A DNA stretch of 64,000 nucleotides from CAYGSN01 sp964352675 (GCA_964352675.1 CAYGSN010000001.1:62001-126000); one strand, 5' to 3'; counted from the stretch's first letter, positions 9,164-17,894 are shown. Translations and numbers: made by a program. Notes: a model not told the origin generated them from the letters alone.

Positions 9164-9184
9164 TATCCGGGATAGAGCCGCTCT

Positions 9185-9736
9185 ATGGCACTGAATGTTT
9201 CTTTTAAAGACCGCGTTGATGCGGCGCTGCGTGTTGTTGTGCCTCTCGGCTTGATGGTTTTCCTCCTCGTGGCCAGTGTGGCTGCGCTAAGCTATCCTTT
9301 ATCGTTTTTCTCAAAGATACCGTTTTTCCTGATCGGGATTTATTATTGGTCGATTTACCGCCCCACTCTGGTGCCGCCGTGGTTCATGTTCGCCGCCGGA
9401 ATCTCGATCGATATTATCAATGCGCTTCCTTTGGGCCTAAATGCTTTGAGCTTTGTATTGTTTCGTTGGCTGATCACGGACCAGCGGCGATTTTTAATGG
9501 GACAACCTTTTTTGGTGATCTGGATCGGATTTTTGTTGTTGGCGCTAGTGTTTGTGTTTGTGCAATGGGGGATTTTTTCGCTGATTAATTCCTTCGCGAT
9601 TCCAGTCGGAGAGTTGCTCTTTTCTGTGATATTGTCTGGCACGGTATTTCCTGTGATATATTTCCTGTTCCATTTAACTCATAAGATTTTGCCTACCCCG
9701 AAAGGGCGGCTGAGTTTAAAGGACAGTGCGGCCTAG
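9185..9736 (+). CDS. mreD: Rod-shape determining protein MreD
   Basis: Small polytopic inner-membrane component of the elongasome. It has 183 aa with about five hydrophobic segments (roughly 18-40, 45-62, 66-85, 105-130 and 140-162) and a short basic C-terminal tail. Sequence conservation in MreD is low. The assignment rests on the membrane topology, the FPLxLNALSF-like central part (ALPLGLNALSFVLFRW) and its fixed position between mreC and the PBP2 gene. Confidence 0.92.
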   Translation: MALNVSFKDRVDAALRVVVPLGLMVFLLVASVAALSYPLSFFSKIPFFLIGIYYWSIYRPTLVPPWFMFAAGISIDIINALPLGLNALSFVLFRWLITDQRRFLMGQPFLVIWIGFLLLALVFVFVQWGIFSLINSFAIPVGELLFSVILSGTVFPVIYFLFHLTHKILPTPKGRLSLKDSAA

Positions 9737-9767
9737 AGATGAATCCTAAATATAGAGCCAGAACGCG

Positions 9768-11660
9768 ATGACCCAGAGTAATAAAAGCGCCAAGATGTTC
9801 TCCCGCCGCGGCTTTGTGGTGGGGAGTCTTCAAGCGGGTATGCTGTGCATTCTCGGCGCGCGTCTGGCATGGTTGCAGATTGTACAGGGGCCGCGTTACC
9901 GGACGCTTTCGGATAAGAACCGAATCAACGTGAAAATGCTGGCACCCTCCCGGGGACAGATTGCGGATCGGTTTGGCATCCCACTTGCCGTAAACAAACA
10001 GAATTTCCGGGTTGTTTTGATTCCCGAGCAAGCCGAGAATATTGAGAAGTCATTGCGCGGCGTGCAAAAACTCACCGGCCTGACGGAAGAAAAGCTGCAA
10101 AACGTTCTGACATCTGCAGGAAAGGTCGCGAAGTTTGTACCGGTCGAGATTAAGGACGATTTGAGTTGGGAAGAAGTTGCAAAAATTGAGGTGAATTTAC
10201 CAGATCTTCCGGGCGTGTTTATCGATGTCGGGGAAATCCGTGCTTATCCCTACGGCGAGGCTACGGCGCATATTATCGGTTATGTGAGTTCCGTCAGCAA
10301 GGCAGAGGTTGAAGACGGACCTCCTATGTTCCGCCTTCCGGGATTTCAGACCGGGAAAACCGGTGTTGAGAAAAATTTTGAAGAAGATATGCGCGGGCAG
10401 GCCGGGACTTCACAGATTGAAGTCAATGTCGTTGGGCGACAGGTGCGGGAGCTGGATGTACAACCCAGCCAGCCGGGCCGGTCAATTGTGCTTTCCCTCG
10501 ATCATGCCCTGCAGAGCTTTTCGCAGGAAAGACTGGCGAAGGAGGTGAGCGCTTCGGCTGTTATCATGGACGCTCATAGCGGCGCGGTGTATGCGCTAGC
10601 TTCCTATCCGAGCTTTGATCCGAATCTTTTTACCCGCGGCGTTCCGGCTGATAAGTGGGAGGCTTTACTTGCCGATGCCGGGCATCCCCTGACCAACAAG
10701 GCCATAGCGGGGCAATATCCACCCGCCTCAACCTTTAAGATGGTTACCGCTTTGGCGGGGCTGCGTGCGGGGAAAATTAATCCCACGAGAAAAGTATACT
10801 GCCCCGGCTTCTATGAATTTGGCGACGATCGCTTTCATTGCTGGAAGCCTGGGGGTCATGGTCATGTGAATGTCATGGAGGCGCTGGAGGTATCCTGTGA
10901 TACGTATTTCTATGAACTCTCGACTGAAATAGGAATTGATAATATTGCTGCGACGGCGCGGATGATGGGGTTGGGGGATAAGCTGGGGTTTGATCTGGCG
11001 GAGGAAAGGCCGGGCTTGGTTCCTGATAAGGAATGGAAGCGCGGTTATCACGGCACGACCTGGCAACCCGGTGAGACGATCAATGCCTCTATCGGGCAGG
11101 GGGATTTGCAGGCGACACCTTTACAGCTGGCGGTAATGACGGCACGGCTGGTCAATGGTGGTTACGCGGTTAAGCCCTGGCTGGCCGGGTATGTTGGGCG
11201 GGAAAAGCATTTTCATGAGCACTGGCCAAAGATGAATATCGATGAAGCCCATCTCCGCATCATCTGCGATGGCATGAATGCCGTGGTGAACGGGGAGAAC
11301 GGCACGGGTGGAGGCTCCAAAATCTCTCAGCCAGGCTGGGAGATGGGCGGAAAAACCGGTACGGCTCAGGTTAAAAGGATTACCGCGCATGAAAGGGCCA
11401 TGGGAATTAAAAACGAAAATCTTCCGTGGCGCCAGCGCCATCACGCGCTCTTCGTGGGATATGCACCCGTTCAGGCTCCGCAATATATTTGTAGCGTTGT
11501 GGTGGAACACGGAGTTGGCGGCGCCCGCAGTGCTGCCCCGATCGCCCGGGATTTGCTCATTGCCGTTCAAAAGCGCGCACCGCATAAAACGCCGCTTGTT
11601 CCAAAGGAGGGTATGCTGTCTTCTTCCGAGCATGAGTCCGGCAGGGGGAGCAGGAGTTAA
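9768..11660 (+). CDS. mrdA: Peptidoglycan D,D-transpeptidase PBP2
   Basis: Class B penicillin-binding protein that cross-links peptidoglycan during elongation with the RodA glycosyltransferase. An N-terminal transmembrane anchor (about 15-35) is followed by the dimerisation/pedestal domain (about 50-240) and the transpeptidase domain (about 250-610). The three active-site motifs are present: SxxK at S321-T-F-K324 (PPASTFKM), the second motif SCD at 376-378 (Asp where many enzymes have Asn, normal for PBP2) and KTG at 529-531. The length of 630 aa fits. The gene ends 2 nt before rodA, so the two partner proteins are translationally linked. Confidence 0.97.
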   Translation: MTQSNKSAKMFSRRGFVVGSLQAGMLCILGARLAWLQIVQGPRYRTLSDKNRINVKMLAPSRGQIADRFGIPLAVNKQNFRVVLIPEQAENIEKSLRGVQKLTGLTEEKLQNVLTSAGKVAKFVPVEIKDDLSWEEVAKIEVNLPDLPGVFIDVGEIRAYPYGEATAHIIGYVSSVSKAEVEDGPPMFRLPGFQTGKTGVEKNFEEDMRGQAGTSQIEVNVVGRQVRELDVQPSQPGRSIVLSLDHALQSFSQERLAKEVSASAVIMDAHSGAVYALASYPSFDPNLFTRGVPADKWEALLADAGHPLTNKAIAGQYPPASTFKMVTALAGLRAGKINPTRKVYCPGFYEFGDDRFHCWKPGGHGHVNVMEALEVSCDTYFYELSTEIGIDNIAATARMMGLGDKLGFDLAEERPGLVPDKEWKRGYHGTTWQPGETINASIGQGDLQATPLQLAVMTARLVNGGYAVKPWLAGYVGREKHFHEHWPKMNIDEAHLRIICDGMNAVVNGENGTGGGSKISQPGWEMGGKTGTAQVKRITAHERAMGIKNENLPWRQRHHALFVGYAPVQAPQYICSVVVEHGVGGARSAAPIARDLLIAVQKRAPHKTPLVPKEGMLSSSEHESGRGSRS

Positions 11661-11662
11661 CC

Positions 11663-12793
11663 ATGGTTTCACCGATAACGCTTCATCATGACGGAGACTT
11701 TTTTCAGCGTATCCGCCTGCTAAACTGGGGTCTTGTTGCTCTGATTGTCATGATAGCCTGCATCGGCTTTGCCGCGCTGTATTCTGCGGCAGGCGGCAGT
11801 TTTTCACCCTGGGCGTATAAACAGATGTTCCGCTTTGCGATCGGCATGGCGGGAATGTTTATCATTGCTCTGACGGATTTGCGGTTTTGGTACCGGCTTG
11901 CCTGGCCGGGATTTTTTCTGGGCCTTGTTTTACTCGTTGTTGTTGAGATTATGGGGCATGTCGGGATGGGGGCGCAGCGCTGGATCAATCTGGGCTTTAT
12001 TCAGCTTCAGCCCTCGGAGCTGATGAAAATTGCAGTCGTTTTGGTTCTGGCGCGGTATTTTCATTCCAAAGCACCCGAAGATATGGCCCAGCTTCGTACG
12101 CTCGTAATCCCGGCTTTGATTATTGGCGCGCCTGTCGGTTTGGTGTTGCTCCAACCGGATTTAGGGACAGCCCTTATGATTCTTATGGCCGGGGCAGGGA
12201 TGATGTTTATTGCCGGAGCGCCTTTGTGGCTGTTTATTAGTGGAATTGTTCTGGCGGCGGCGAGTGTTCCCGTGGGGTGGCATTTTCTGCACGGATACCA
12301 GAAACAGCGTGTGATGACGTTCCTTAATCCGGAATCAGATCCGCTGGGGGCGGGTTATCATATCACCCAGTCAAAGATTGCACTGGGCTCTGGCGGTTTT
12401 TCCGGCAAAGGGTTTTTGGAAGGGTCGCAAAGCCGCCTGAACTTTCTCCCGGAAAAGCAGACCGATTTTATTTTTACCCTCTGGGCAGAGGAATGGGGGT
12501 TTATCGGCGGTTTAATACTCTTGGTTTTATTTGGCCTGGTATTCGCATATGGTGCCTGGATTGCCGGGCGGACGCGCAACAATTTCGCGCGTTATCTGGC
12601 CATGGGGATTACAATCAACTTTTCACTCTATGTGTTTATCAATATCGCGATGGTTATGGGGCTCATTCCCGTTGTCGGTGCGCCTTTGCCGTTGGTGTCT
12701 TACGGCGGCACTTCTATGCTGGCGGCATTAATAGGCTTTGGGTTGATGATGAGTTGCAGTGTTTACCGCGACAGTAAGGTCACACGAATTTAG
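11663..12793 (+). CDS. rodA: Rod-shape peptidoglycan glycosyltransferase RodA
   Basis: SEDS-family polymerase that builds glycan strands from lipid II in complex with PBP2. It has 376 aa and about ten transmembrane helices. Family-specific stretches include the loop GAQRWINLGFIQLQPSELMKI (start near residue 108), VLLQPDLGTALMI, the conserved FLPEKQTDFIFTLWAEEWGF loop and the C-terminal PVVGAPLPLVSYGGTSM motif. It closes the mreBCD-mrdA-rodA cluster and ends 3 nt from the convergent grxD gene, with no room for a terminator between them. Confidence 0.97.
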   Translation: MVSPITLHHDGDFFQRIRLLNWGLVALIVMIACIGFAALYSAAGGSFSPWAYKQMFRFAIGMAGMFIIALTDLRFWYRLAWPGFFLGLVLLVVVEIMGHVGMGAQRWINLGFIQLQPSELMKIAVVLVLARYFHSKAPEDMAQLRTLVIPALIIGAPVGLVLLQPDLGTALMILMAGAGMMFIAGAPLWLFISGIVLAAASVPVGWHFLHGYQKQRVMTFLNPESDPLGAGYHITQSKIALGSGGFSGKGFLEGSQSRLNFLPEKQTDFIFTLWAEEWGFIGGLILLVLFGLVFAYGAWIAGRTRNNFARYLAMGITINFSLYVFINIAMVMGLIPVVGAPLPLVSYGGTSMLAALIGFGLMMSCSVYRDSKVTRI

Positions 12794-12796
12794 AGC

Positions 12797-13135
12797 CTAG
12801 GCGGCATCATCTGCGAGCAGGTTCTTATCTTTGAACAACTCCTGCAGCTCGCCTTCCTCATACATTTCGCGGATGATATCACTGCCGCCGACAAACTCAC
12901 CCTTCACGTAGAGCTGGGGGATTGTGGGCCAGTTTGTAAAATCCTTGATACCCTGGCGCAATTCATTGTCTTCCAGAACGTTGATATCCCGGAAATTCAC
13001 GCCCAGCTGGGAAAGCACCTGAACCACCAGCGCAGAAAACCCGCATTGTGGAAAAGCGGCAGTGCCCTTCATAAACAGCACGATGTCATTGGTTTCGATT
13101 TCTTTTTGAATGCGGTCGAACAAGACGTTTTGCAT
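12797..13135 (-). CDS. grxD: Monothiol glutaredoxin (CGFS type, Grx4)
   Basis: CGFS glutaredoxin that binds and hands on [2Fe-2S] clusters, usually working with BolA proteins. It has 112 aa with the active-site C31-G-F-S preceded by the conserved FMKGTAAFPQ, and later WPTIPQLYVKGEFVGGSDI, which carries the glutathione-binding TIPQ and GG elements. The ATG at 13135 was chosen because a strong AAGGAG lies just upstream and because it gives the normal length; a longer reading frame runs on into bolA. It lies 22 nt downstream of bolA on the same strand, a pair typical of alphaproteobacteria. Confidence 0.96.
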   Translation of the reverse strand: MQNVLFDRIQKEIETNDIVLFMKGTAAFPQCGFSALVVQVLSQLGVNFRDINVLEDNELRQGIKDFTNWPTIPQLYVKGEFVGGSDIIREMYEEGELQELFKDKNLLADDAA

Positions 13136-13157
13136 GAATTTTCTCCTTTGGATCGAT

Positions 13158-13403
13158 TTATAATGTTGAGCCGTCAGGGACGGATGTTTGAATGGCGAGC
13201 GCATGAAGCTCATCGGCCATTTTACCTTGCAGGGCGGTATAAACCATCTGGTGTTGCTGGATCCTGCTTTTCCCCTCAAAAGCAGCAGAGGCGACGTGGG
13301 CCGCGTAATGCTCACCATCCCCGCGCAAATCCTCAATGCGAACAATACAGCCGGGGATGCCGTCTTCGATCAGTTTCTTTATTGTATTTGCGTCCATAGC
13401 CAT
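13158..13403 (-). CDS. BolA/IbaG-family protein
   Basis: Small cytoplasmic BolA-fold protein of 81 aa that forms a cluster-bridged heterodimer with CGFS glutaredoxins. The N-terminal MDANTIKKLIEDGIPG and the central EDLRGDGEHYAAHVASAAFEGKSRIQQHQMVY contain the DGxHY/xxxV and GKSRxQxHQxVY patterns of the family, with the invariant C-terminal-domain His. The start at 13403 has GAGGA upstream; ATG at 13397 is an alternative two residues shorter. It is co-oriented with and just upstream of grxD, which supports a shared role in iron-sulfur trafficking. Confidence 0.93.
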   Translation of the reverse strand: MAMDANTIKKLIEDGIPGCIVRIEDLRGDGEHYAAHVASAAFEGKSRIQQHQMVYTALQGKMADELHALAIQTSVPDGSTL

Positions 13404-13661
13404 GGGGCGGTCCTCATAAAATTAAATATCCCGGTATAAAAATGTAGCGCTCTGCCATTAAAGCAAGAGAGTTGTAATTATTTTTGTATTTATTGCCATT
13501 TTTTATTTTAAATCTTATATTTTTTGTTAGATTTTTGTTTTTTCTTGCGGAAAAGACACGTTCTGGTGTATTTGTACCTTAATCGCATTTACAAAAATTT
13601 TATTTCCTCGGCAGTTTTTTCAGCTGTCAGGCGAGTTGAACAGGTCGACACTTTCTACCCT

Positions 13662-13686
13662 AAAGCCCCGTAAACACGGGGCTTTT
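13662..13686. terminator. Strong symmetric hairpin in the 13404-13697 gap
   Basis: AAAGCCCCG and CGGGGCTTT form a 9-bp stem with a 7-nt loop, flanked by A and T runs. It could stop transcription from either strand, most obviously that of the DUF1476 gene ending 12 nt away. The rest of this 294-nt gap (13404-13661) is very AT-rich. It holds no supported gene; a small plus-strand RNA ending at this hairpin is possible but unproven. Confidence 0.6.
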
Positions 13687-13697
13687 CTATGTGAGCC

Positions 13698-14024
13698 TTA
13701 ACTAGCCTTATTTATAATCTGCCTTTGGGCCTCTTCCAACGCCTTGTCCAAGTGCACCCGCATAACGTGTTCTGAAACCTCTATGCTTTTTCTATCGAAA
13801 TCCGCTCTGACCTTGCGCAATACATCTTCAAAGCCGGGTTCCTCCATATTCGAATCTACAACCTCGCGGGCATAGGTCTGTGCATCTGCGCCGTCCAGAC
13901 CCAGTTTTTCCGCAGCCCATAGCCCGTAAAGCTTGCAGCAGCGCGCCTCAACCTCAAAGCTCACCTTCTCTTGGTGGGCGTATTGGCTTTCAAAGCCTTT
14001 TTCACGATCCTCAAAACCTGACAT
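13698..14024 (-). CDS. F1-ATPase inhibitor zeta subunit family (DUF1476)
   Basis: A 108-aa, all-helical, highly charged cytoplasmic protein. It matches the DUF1476 family (start MSGFEDREKGFESQYAHQEK; core RCCKLYGLWAAEKLGL; KVRADFDRKSIEVSEHVMRVHLDKAL). The characterised member in Paracoccus denitrificans is the zeta subunit, which binds the F1-ATPase and blocks ATP hydrolysis through its N-terminal region. The family is restricted to alphaproteobacteria and commonly sits beside purC, as here (divergent, 115 nt apart). The inhibitory function in this organism is inferred from the family. Confidence 0.9.
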   Translation of the reverse strand: MSGFEDREKGFESQYAHQEKVSFEVEARCCKLYGLWAAEKLGLDGADAQTYAREVVDSNMEEPGFEDVLRKVRADFDRKSIEVSEHVMRVHLDKALEEAQRQIINKAS

Positions 14025-14139
14025 TCTATTCTCCTTAAAAATTACTCTAAATCATCAGAAGCATTGAATATTATTGGAATCATAGCACTCTAATGCTATA
14101 TGAAACTAACAAAAATGAAGAAGAAGTGGAATATCCAAT

Positions 14140-15009
14140 ATGTCACGACGCAAGATGATTTACGAAGGTAAGGCCAAAATTATCTATGAAGGCCCGGATG
14201 CCAATACCGTTATTCAGTATTTCAAGGACGACGCCACGGCTTTTAATGCCGAGAAAAAAGCTGTCATTGCAGGAAAAGGCGTCCTGAATAACCGCATTTC
14301 CGCCCATATCATGACCAAGCTGGAATCAATTGGAATTCCAACGCATTTCATTAAATCTATCAATATGCGGGAGCAGCTGGTGCGCCGGGTTGAAGTCATC
14401 CCAATTGAGCTGGTGGTGCGCAATGTGGCGGCCGGTTCGCTGTGCAAGCGGCTGGGGATCAAGGAGGGCACTGTTTTGATGCGTCCCCTGGTTGAGTATT
14501 ACTACAAGAAGGATGAGCTGGGCGATCCGCTGGTGGGAGAAGACCATATCCTGAGTTTCGGCTGGGCGGATCCGTATGAGCTGGAAGAGATGGTGACCAT
14601 GGCCTGGCGGATCAATGATTATCTGAACGGCATGTTTTCTGGGATCGGTCTGCGCCTGATAGATTTCAAGCTGGAATTTGGTCGAATTTACGGAGAACAT
14701 GGTGAGCTGTATATTGTCCTGGCCGATGAAATATCCCCTGATAACTGCCGTCTTTGGGATGCCAAGACGGGGGAGAAGCTGGATAAAGACCGCTTCCGTT
14801 TTGATCTGGGTGATTTGGTGGAGGGGTATCAGTATATCGCCGAGAAGCTGGGCCTTATTCCGGAAGGCGGCATTATCAAGGGCGGCAGCATCAACGAGAA
14901 GCTGGCTGAAACGCTGGATCAGATTGAGAATGAGTTGGCGGCGCAGCGCAAGCTTAAAGACGTGAAGCCGGGTGGTCCTTCTAAAGGCGCTGGGCCCAGG
15001 AAGCTCTAA
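14140..15009 (+). CDS. purC: SAICAR synthetase PurC
   Basis: Phosphoribosylaminoimidazole-succinocarboxamide synthase, an ATP-dependent step of purine synthesis that joins CAIR and aspartate. Diagnostic segments are YEGKAKIIYEGPD (ATP-binding start), KAVIAGKGVLNNRIS, IPIELVVRNVAAGSLCKRLG, LVEYYYKKDELGDPLV, RLIDFKLEFGR and LADEISPDNCRLWD. The catalytic core is about 250 aa. This protein has 289 aa because of a charged tail (from about 255) rich in Lys, Gly and Pro. It converges on nadK with stop codons overlapping by 4 nt. With pyrE and purH it forms part of the scattered nucleotide-synthesis genes in the window. Confidence 0.97.
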   Translation: MSRRKMIYEGKAKIIYEGPDANTVIQYFKDDATAFNAEKKAVIAGKGVLNNRISAHIMTKLESIGIPTHFIKSINMREQLVRRVEVIPIELVVRNVAAGSLCKRLGIKEGTVLMRPLVEYYYKKDELGDPLVGEDHILSFGWADPYELEEMVTMAWRINDYLNGMFSGIGLRLIDFKLEFGRIYGEHGELYIVLADEISPDNCRLWDAKTGEKLDKDRFRFDLGDLVEGYQYIAEKLGLIPEGGIIKGGSINEKLAETLDQIENELAAQRKLKDVKPGGPSKGAGPRKL

Positions 15010-15770
15010 TTATCCGGTGCGAATTGCTCTTTGAATATTCGTTCTTCGAGGGGGTTTTCCGGATCGAATAAGAGTGTCTTCGAAATCTTTTTCGACTGCA
15101 TGACGGTAACTTCGCGCACGTTGCGGACTTCTTTTGAATCGGCGGTCGCACTAACGGGACGTTCCACGGATTTCAAAACTTCCATGCGCACTCTGCATTT
15201 ATTAGTGATCAATGCGCCCGGCCAGCGCCGCGGGCGGAACGGGCTGATCGGCGTGACGTTCAGCATGTTGGAATCCAGCGGCAGAATCGGTCCGCCTGCT
15301 GAAGAGTTATAGGCTGTACTGCCCACGGGGGTCGCAATGATAATACCGTCGCAGACCAGTTCGGGGATGCGGCGTTTATCATTCACATCAATGCGGATTT
15401 TTGCAGAGTTATGCGTCTCCCGCAGCAGAGAAACTTCGTTAAAAGCCACCTCGCGGTGTTTTTGGCCGTGCTTGTCTATGACCTCCATCTGGAGCGGATG
15501 GATCTTAAACTTTTGTGCAGCTTTAACGCGTTCCGGCAATTTTTCAAGATTATAAGTGTTCAGCAAAAAGCCGAGCGTGCCCAGATTCATACCGTAAAGA
15601 GGTGCCTGATAATCAACGAAATGGTGAAGCGCGCTGAGCATCGTGCCGTCGCCGCCGAGCACAATAATGGCTTCCGCTACTTCCGGCTCAACGGCTTTGT
15701 AGCGAGATTTCAATTCTTCAAGGGCTTTTTGCGCGCGGGGCTTGCGGGAGGCGAAGAAGGTGAATTTCAT
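15006..15770 (-). CDS. nadK: NAD kinase
   Basis: Phosphorylates NAD to NADP in the cytoplasm. The signature GGDGT is at 39-43 (VLGGDGTMLSALHHF). It is followed by YGMNLGTLGFLLN, the substrate-binding AFNEVSLLRE and the C-terminal-domain motif DGIIIATPVGSTAYNSSAGGPIL. At 254 aa it matches the short proteobacterial form. It lies 9 nt downstream of pyrE on the same strand and overlaps the end of convergent purC by 4 nt. Confidence 0.96.
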   Translation of the reverse strand: MKFTFFASRKPRAQKALEELKSRYKAVEPEVAEAIIVLGGDGTMLSALHHFVDYQAPLYGMNLGTLGFLLNTYNLEKLPERVKAAQKFKIHPLQMEVIDKHGQKHREVAFNEVSLLRETHNSAKIRIDVNDKRRIPELVCDGIIIATPVGSTAYNSSAGGPILPLDSNMLNVTPISPFRPRRWPGALITNKCRVRMEVLKSVERPVSATADSKEVRNVREVTVMQSKKISKTLLFDPENPLEERIFKEQFAPDN

Positions 15771-15779
15771 GAATATATT

Positions 15780-16463
15780 CTACCCTTCTTTTGTCACCTT
15801 GTGGCTATTTTCTTTTTCCCAGCCTTCCGGATCGTGCAGGAACGCCTCTACGGAGGATAAGGTCGGTGCATCAAAATAGTTTCCGTCCCTGGCGGCTTTC
15901 AGGACATCCCACCAGGTTGTCAGGGCATGCAAGCTGATGCCCGCCGTTTTCATGTTTTCTTCGCTGGCTGGGAAAATGCCGTAATGAAACACCACGAAAG
16001 CATGCCGGATTGTCGCTCCGGCTTCGCGCAGGGCATCTATAAAGACCTTTTTACTCCCGCCATCGGTCTGCAGATCTTCGACCAGGATGACGTTGTGGGG
16101 GCCGTTTTCGGGCAGGACGCCCTCAATTTGGGCCATACGACCAAAGCCCTTCGGCTTTTTACGCACATAGAGCATCGGCTTTTTGAGGCGCTCGGCAATG
16201 AAGGCAGCATAGGGAATTCCGGCCGTTTCGCCGCCTGCGATGTAATCGAGGTTTTCTTCCCCGATTTCCGCGTGCAGCATTTCAGCAGCAAAATTCATGA
16301 GTGTGTCGCGCTCCTCCACAAAAGAGATCAGGCGGCGGCAATCAGTGTAAACCGGGCTGATACGGCCTGATGTGAAGGTGAAGGGCTGATCCGCATTAAA
16401 CAGAACGGATTTTGTGTCGAGAAGGATTTTGGCCGAAGCCTGTGCAATATGTTCTTTGTCCAT
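15780..16463 (-). CDS. pyrE: Orotate phosphoribosyltransferase
   Basis: Converts orotate and PRPP to OMP in pyrimidine synthesis. It has 227 aa. Family features are the N-terminal hood FTFTSGRISPVYTDCRRL, the flexible catalytic loop region LYVRKKPKGFGRMAQIEG and the PRPP-binding motif VILVEDLQTDGGSK (Thr/Gly-rich loop). The last 30 residues form a lineage-type extension predicted to be helical. It is the promoter-proximal gene of a pyrE-nadK pair. The downstream distance of 9 nt suggests co-transcription. Confidence 0.95.
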   Translation of the reverse strand: MDKEHIAQASAKILLDTKSVLFNADQPFTFTSGRISPVYTDCRRLISFVEERDTLMNFAAEMLHAEIGEENLDYIAGGETAGIPYAAFIAERLKKPMLYVRKKPKGFGRMAQIEGVLPENGPHNVILVEDLQTDGGSKKVFIDALREAGATIRHAFVVFHYGIFPASEENMKTAGISLHALTTWWDVLKAARDGNYFDAPTLSSVEAFLHDPEGWEKENSHKVTKEG

Positions 16464-16502
16464 ACCGACTTTATTCCAGAATTCGGCCTGTCCCGCAAGG
16501 GG

Positions 16503-16892
16503 TTAGGAGCGGATTGGTGTCATAAAGTCGGGCAGGATTTTTTTAACAATTCTGGTATCGAAGGGCCGGGTATGAACGTCTTCAAGGCTCTCTAGGGCGG
16601 CCTGAAAGTCGGCCGCATTTACAGTCATGCTCTCTAAACCATGCGCACCCAGATTGTCCGCAAAGATGGAATGAACATCGCTCAAGGGGATGTCAAAACC
16701 TTCTGTTTCAATAACTGCCGGTTTTTGACCGCGGCCCTCACCGAAGGCAGCAGCGACAGCGAGAACCAACCCTACTGCAACACCCTCCCGGGAATGGCTT
16801 GGAGGATATAACCTTGTCACTTGGCAAACCCCAAGGTTTCCGAATGCGTCGACCAGAGTAGCTTCAATTGTATCGGGCTCTGTTGATTTCAT
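16503..16892 (-). CDS. Hypothetical protein, 129 aa
   Basis: Not recognised. A soluble, mildly acidic protein starting MKSTEPDTIEATLVDAFGNLG. The centre (REGVAVGLVLAVAAAFGEGRG) is small-residue rich and hydrophobic but interrupted by charges. The C-terminal half is helical and ends in KKILPDFMTPIRS. It has no signal peptide and no catalytic motif that I can name. It lies 40 nt upstream of pyrE on the same strand and could share its transcript. Codon use and the purine-rich stretch before the ATG (GGAAGAAA) look like a real gene. Confidence 0.6.
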   Translation of the reverse strand: MKSTEPDTIEATLVDAFGNLGVCQVTRLYPPSHSREGVAVGLVLAVAAAFGEGRGQKPAVIETEGFDIPLSDVHSIFADNLGAHGLESMTVNAADFQAALESLEDVHTRPFDTRIVKKILPDFMTPIRS

Positions 16893-16992
16893 AGTTTCTT
16901 CCTTGAGAAAATGAACATGAGCGGAATATAATTTACAGCCTAAAAAAAGTCAAAATATATATATTTTGCAGCGCAGTAGCATATTTTAGGCG

Positions 16993-17643
16993 CTATTGGC
17001 TGGCCCAGATAATTCGCGCCATCCATGAGAGTTCGGCGCTGGGGATAACCCGGTCGTCATAAGCGGGGTTCATAGATTTCAGGGTAATTTTATCCTGATT
17101 TTTCCGGATGAGTTCCTTGGCGAGAACCTCTCCGTTTTCCAGCCGGACAATGACACGGTCGCCGCGGCGAGCCTTTGCCGTTGGCGAAACAATCAGCGTA
17201 TCGCCCTCGCGGTAGAGCGGCTGCATCGAATCACCGCTCACAGACAGAGCATAGATACTTTCTTCCTGATCGGAGGAGGGGGCTGGGAATTCAATTTTAT
17301 CCCATCCATCCCCCTTCGGGTAACCGTCTTCATCGAAATAGCCGTCCAGCCCGGCCTGTGCAAATCCTATCACGGGGATGGTATGCGCGCCGGCGCGGTC
17401 TTCCGCAGTATCTTCAACGCCAATCAGGGAAATGAAATCCGACATGGTTGCGCCGGTGACGGCCAGAATTTTCGAAAGGCTTTCAGTTGATGGCCAGCGC
17501 GGTTTTCCGTCCGGGCTGATGCGCTTGCTTTTGTTGAAGGAGGTGGGGTCAAGCCCCGCTTTTTTTGCCAGGCCGGAAGGGGAATAGCCGAAGGTATTTG
17601 CCAGCCTGTCTATTCCTCTCCAAATGTCTTTGTGCGAAAACAT
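16993..17643 (-). CDS. LexA-like S24 autoproteolytic transcriptional regulator
   Basis: DNA-binding regulator with an N-terminal helix-turn-helix (about 5-70, GLAKKAGLDPTSFNKSKR) and a C-terminal peptidase S24 domain. The self-cleavage machinery is intact: Ala97-Gly98 cleavage site (GFAQAGLDG), Ser139 (VSGDSM) and Lys176 (EVLAKEL), a Ser-Lys distance of 37 as in LexA. The N-terminus differs from alphaproteobacterial LexA, so it is a separate S24 regulator. I believe relatives are common in alphaproteobacterial chromosomes, so it need not be phage-derived. ATG 17643 was preferred over an upstream GTG (17703) because of the AGGGAT just upstream and the usual family start MFSHKDIWR. It is divergent from the phage module. 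Confidence 0.88.
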   Translation of the reverse strand: MFSHKDIWRGIDRLANTFGYSPSGLAKKAGLDPTSFNKSKRISPDGKPRWPSTESLSKILAVTGATMSDFISLIGVEDTAEDRAGAHTIPVIGFAQAGLDGYFDEDGYPKGDGWDKIEFPAPSSDQEESIYALSVSGDSMQPLYREGDTLIVSPTAKARRGDRVIVRLENGEVLAKELIRKNQDKITLKSMNPAYDDRVIPSAELSWMARIIWASQ

Positions 17644-17661
17644 CTTATCATCCCTATTTAT

Positions 17662-17676
17662 GTTCTGACTGCGTTT
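17662..17676 (+). promoter_or_regulatory. LexA-type half-match GTTC-N7-GTTT
   Basis: GTTC (17662-17665), 7 nt, GTTT (17673-17676), 18 nt before the S24 regulator start. It differs by one base from the alphaproteobacterial box GTTC-N7-GTTC and could be an autoregulatory operator. Confidence 0.35.
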
Positions 17677-17843
17677 TTTTTGCTCCTTTAAGGTGGTTCT
17701 CACACCTCATCGTCGATCATGCCTTGTCAGAAAATAAAGCGAAACGACAATTAGGACAATAGTCCCATTATGTGCCCTAAAAATAAATAAGAATAAATTC
17801 CTATTTTTGTGTTGACTTAATCTAAGATTTATAGCACAAAATA

Positions 17844-17858
17844 GAACATAAAGAGAAC
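17844..17858 (+). promoter_or_regulatory. LexA-type box GAAC-N7-GAAC before the phage module
   Basis: GAAC at 17844-17847 and 17855-17858 with exactly 7 nt between them. This is the published alphaproteobacterial SOS operator form (GTTC-N7-GTTC on the other strand). It lies 36 nt upstream of the first phage-module gene, downstream of TTGACT (17812-17817), so a bound repressor would block a promoter there. The surrounding 17704-17894 region is AT-rich and otherwise empty. Confidence 0.55.
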
Positions 17859-17894
17859 AACTGAATCAAAAAACAGAAAAATGCAAAGGTACAC

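Noticed and set aside
16993..17643. Calling the S24 regulator LexA itself
   Set aside because: The N-terminal domain (MFSHKDIWRGIDRLANTFG...) does not resemble alphaproteobacterial LexA; only the S24 domain is shared.
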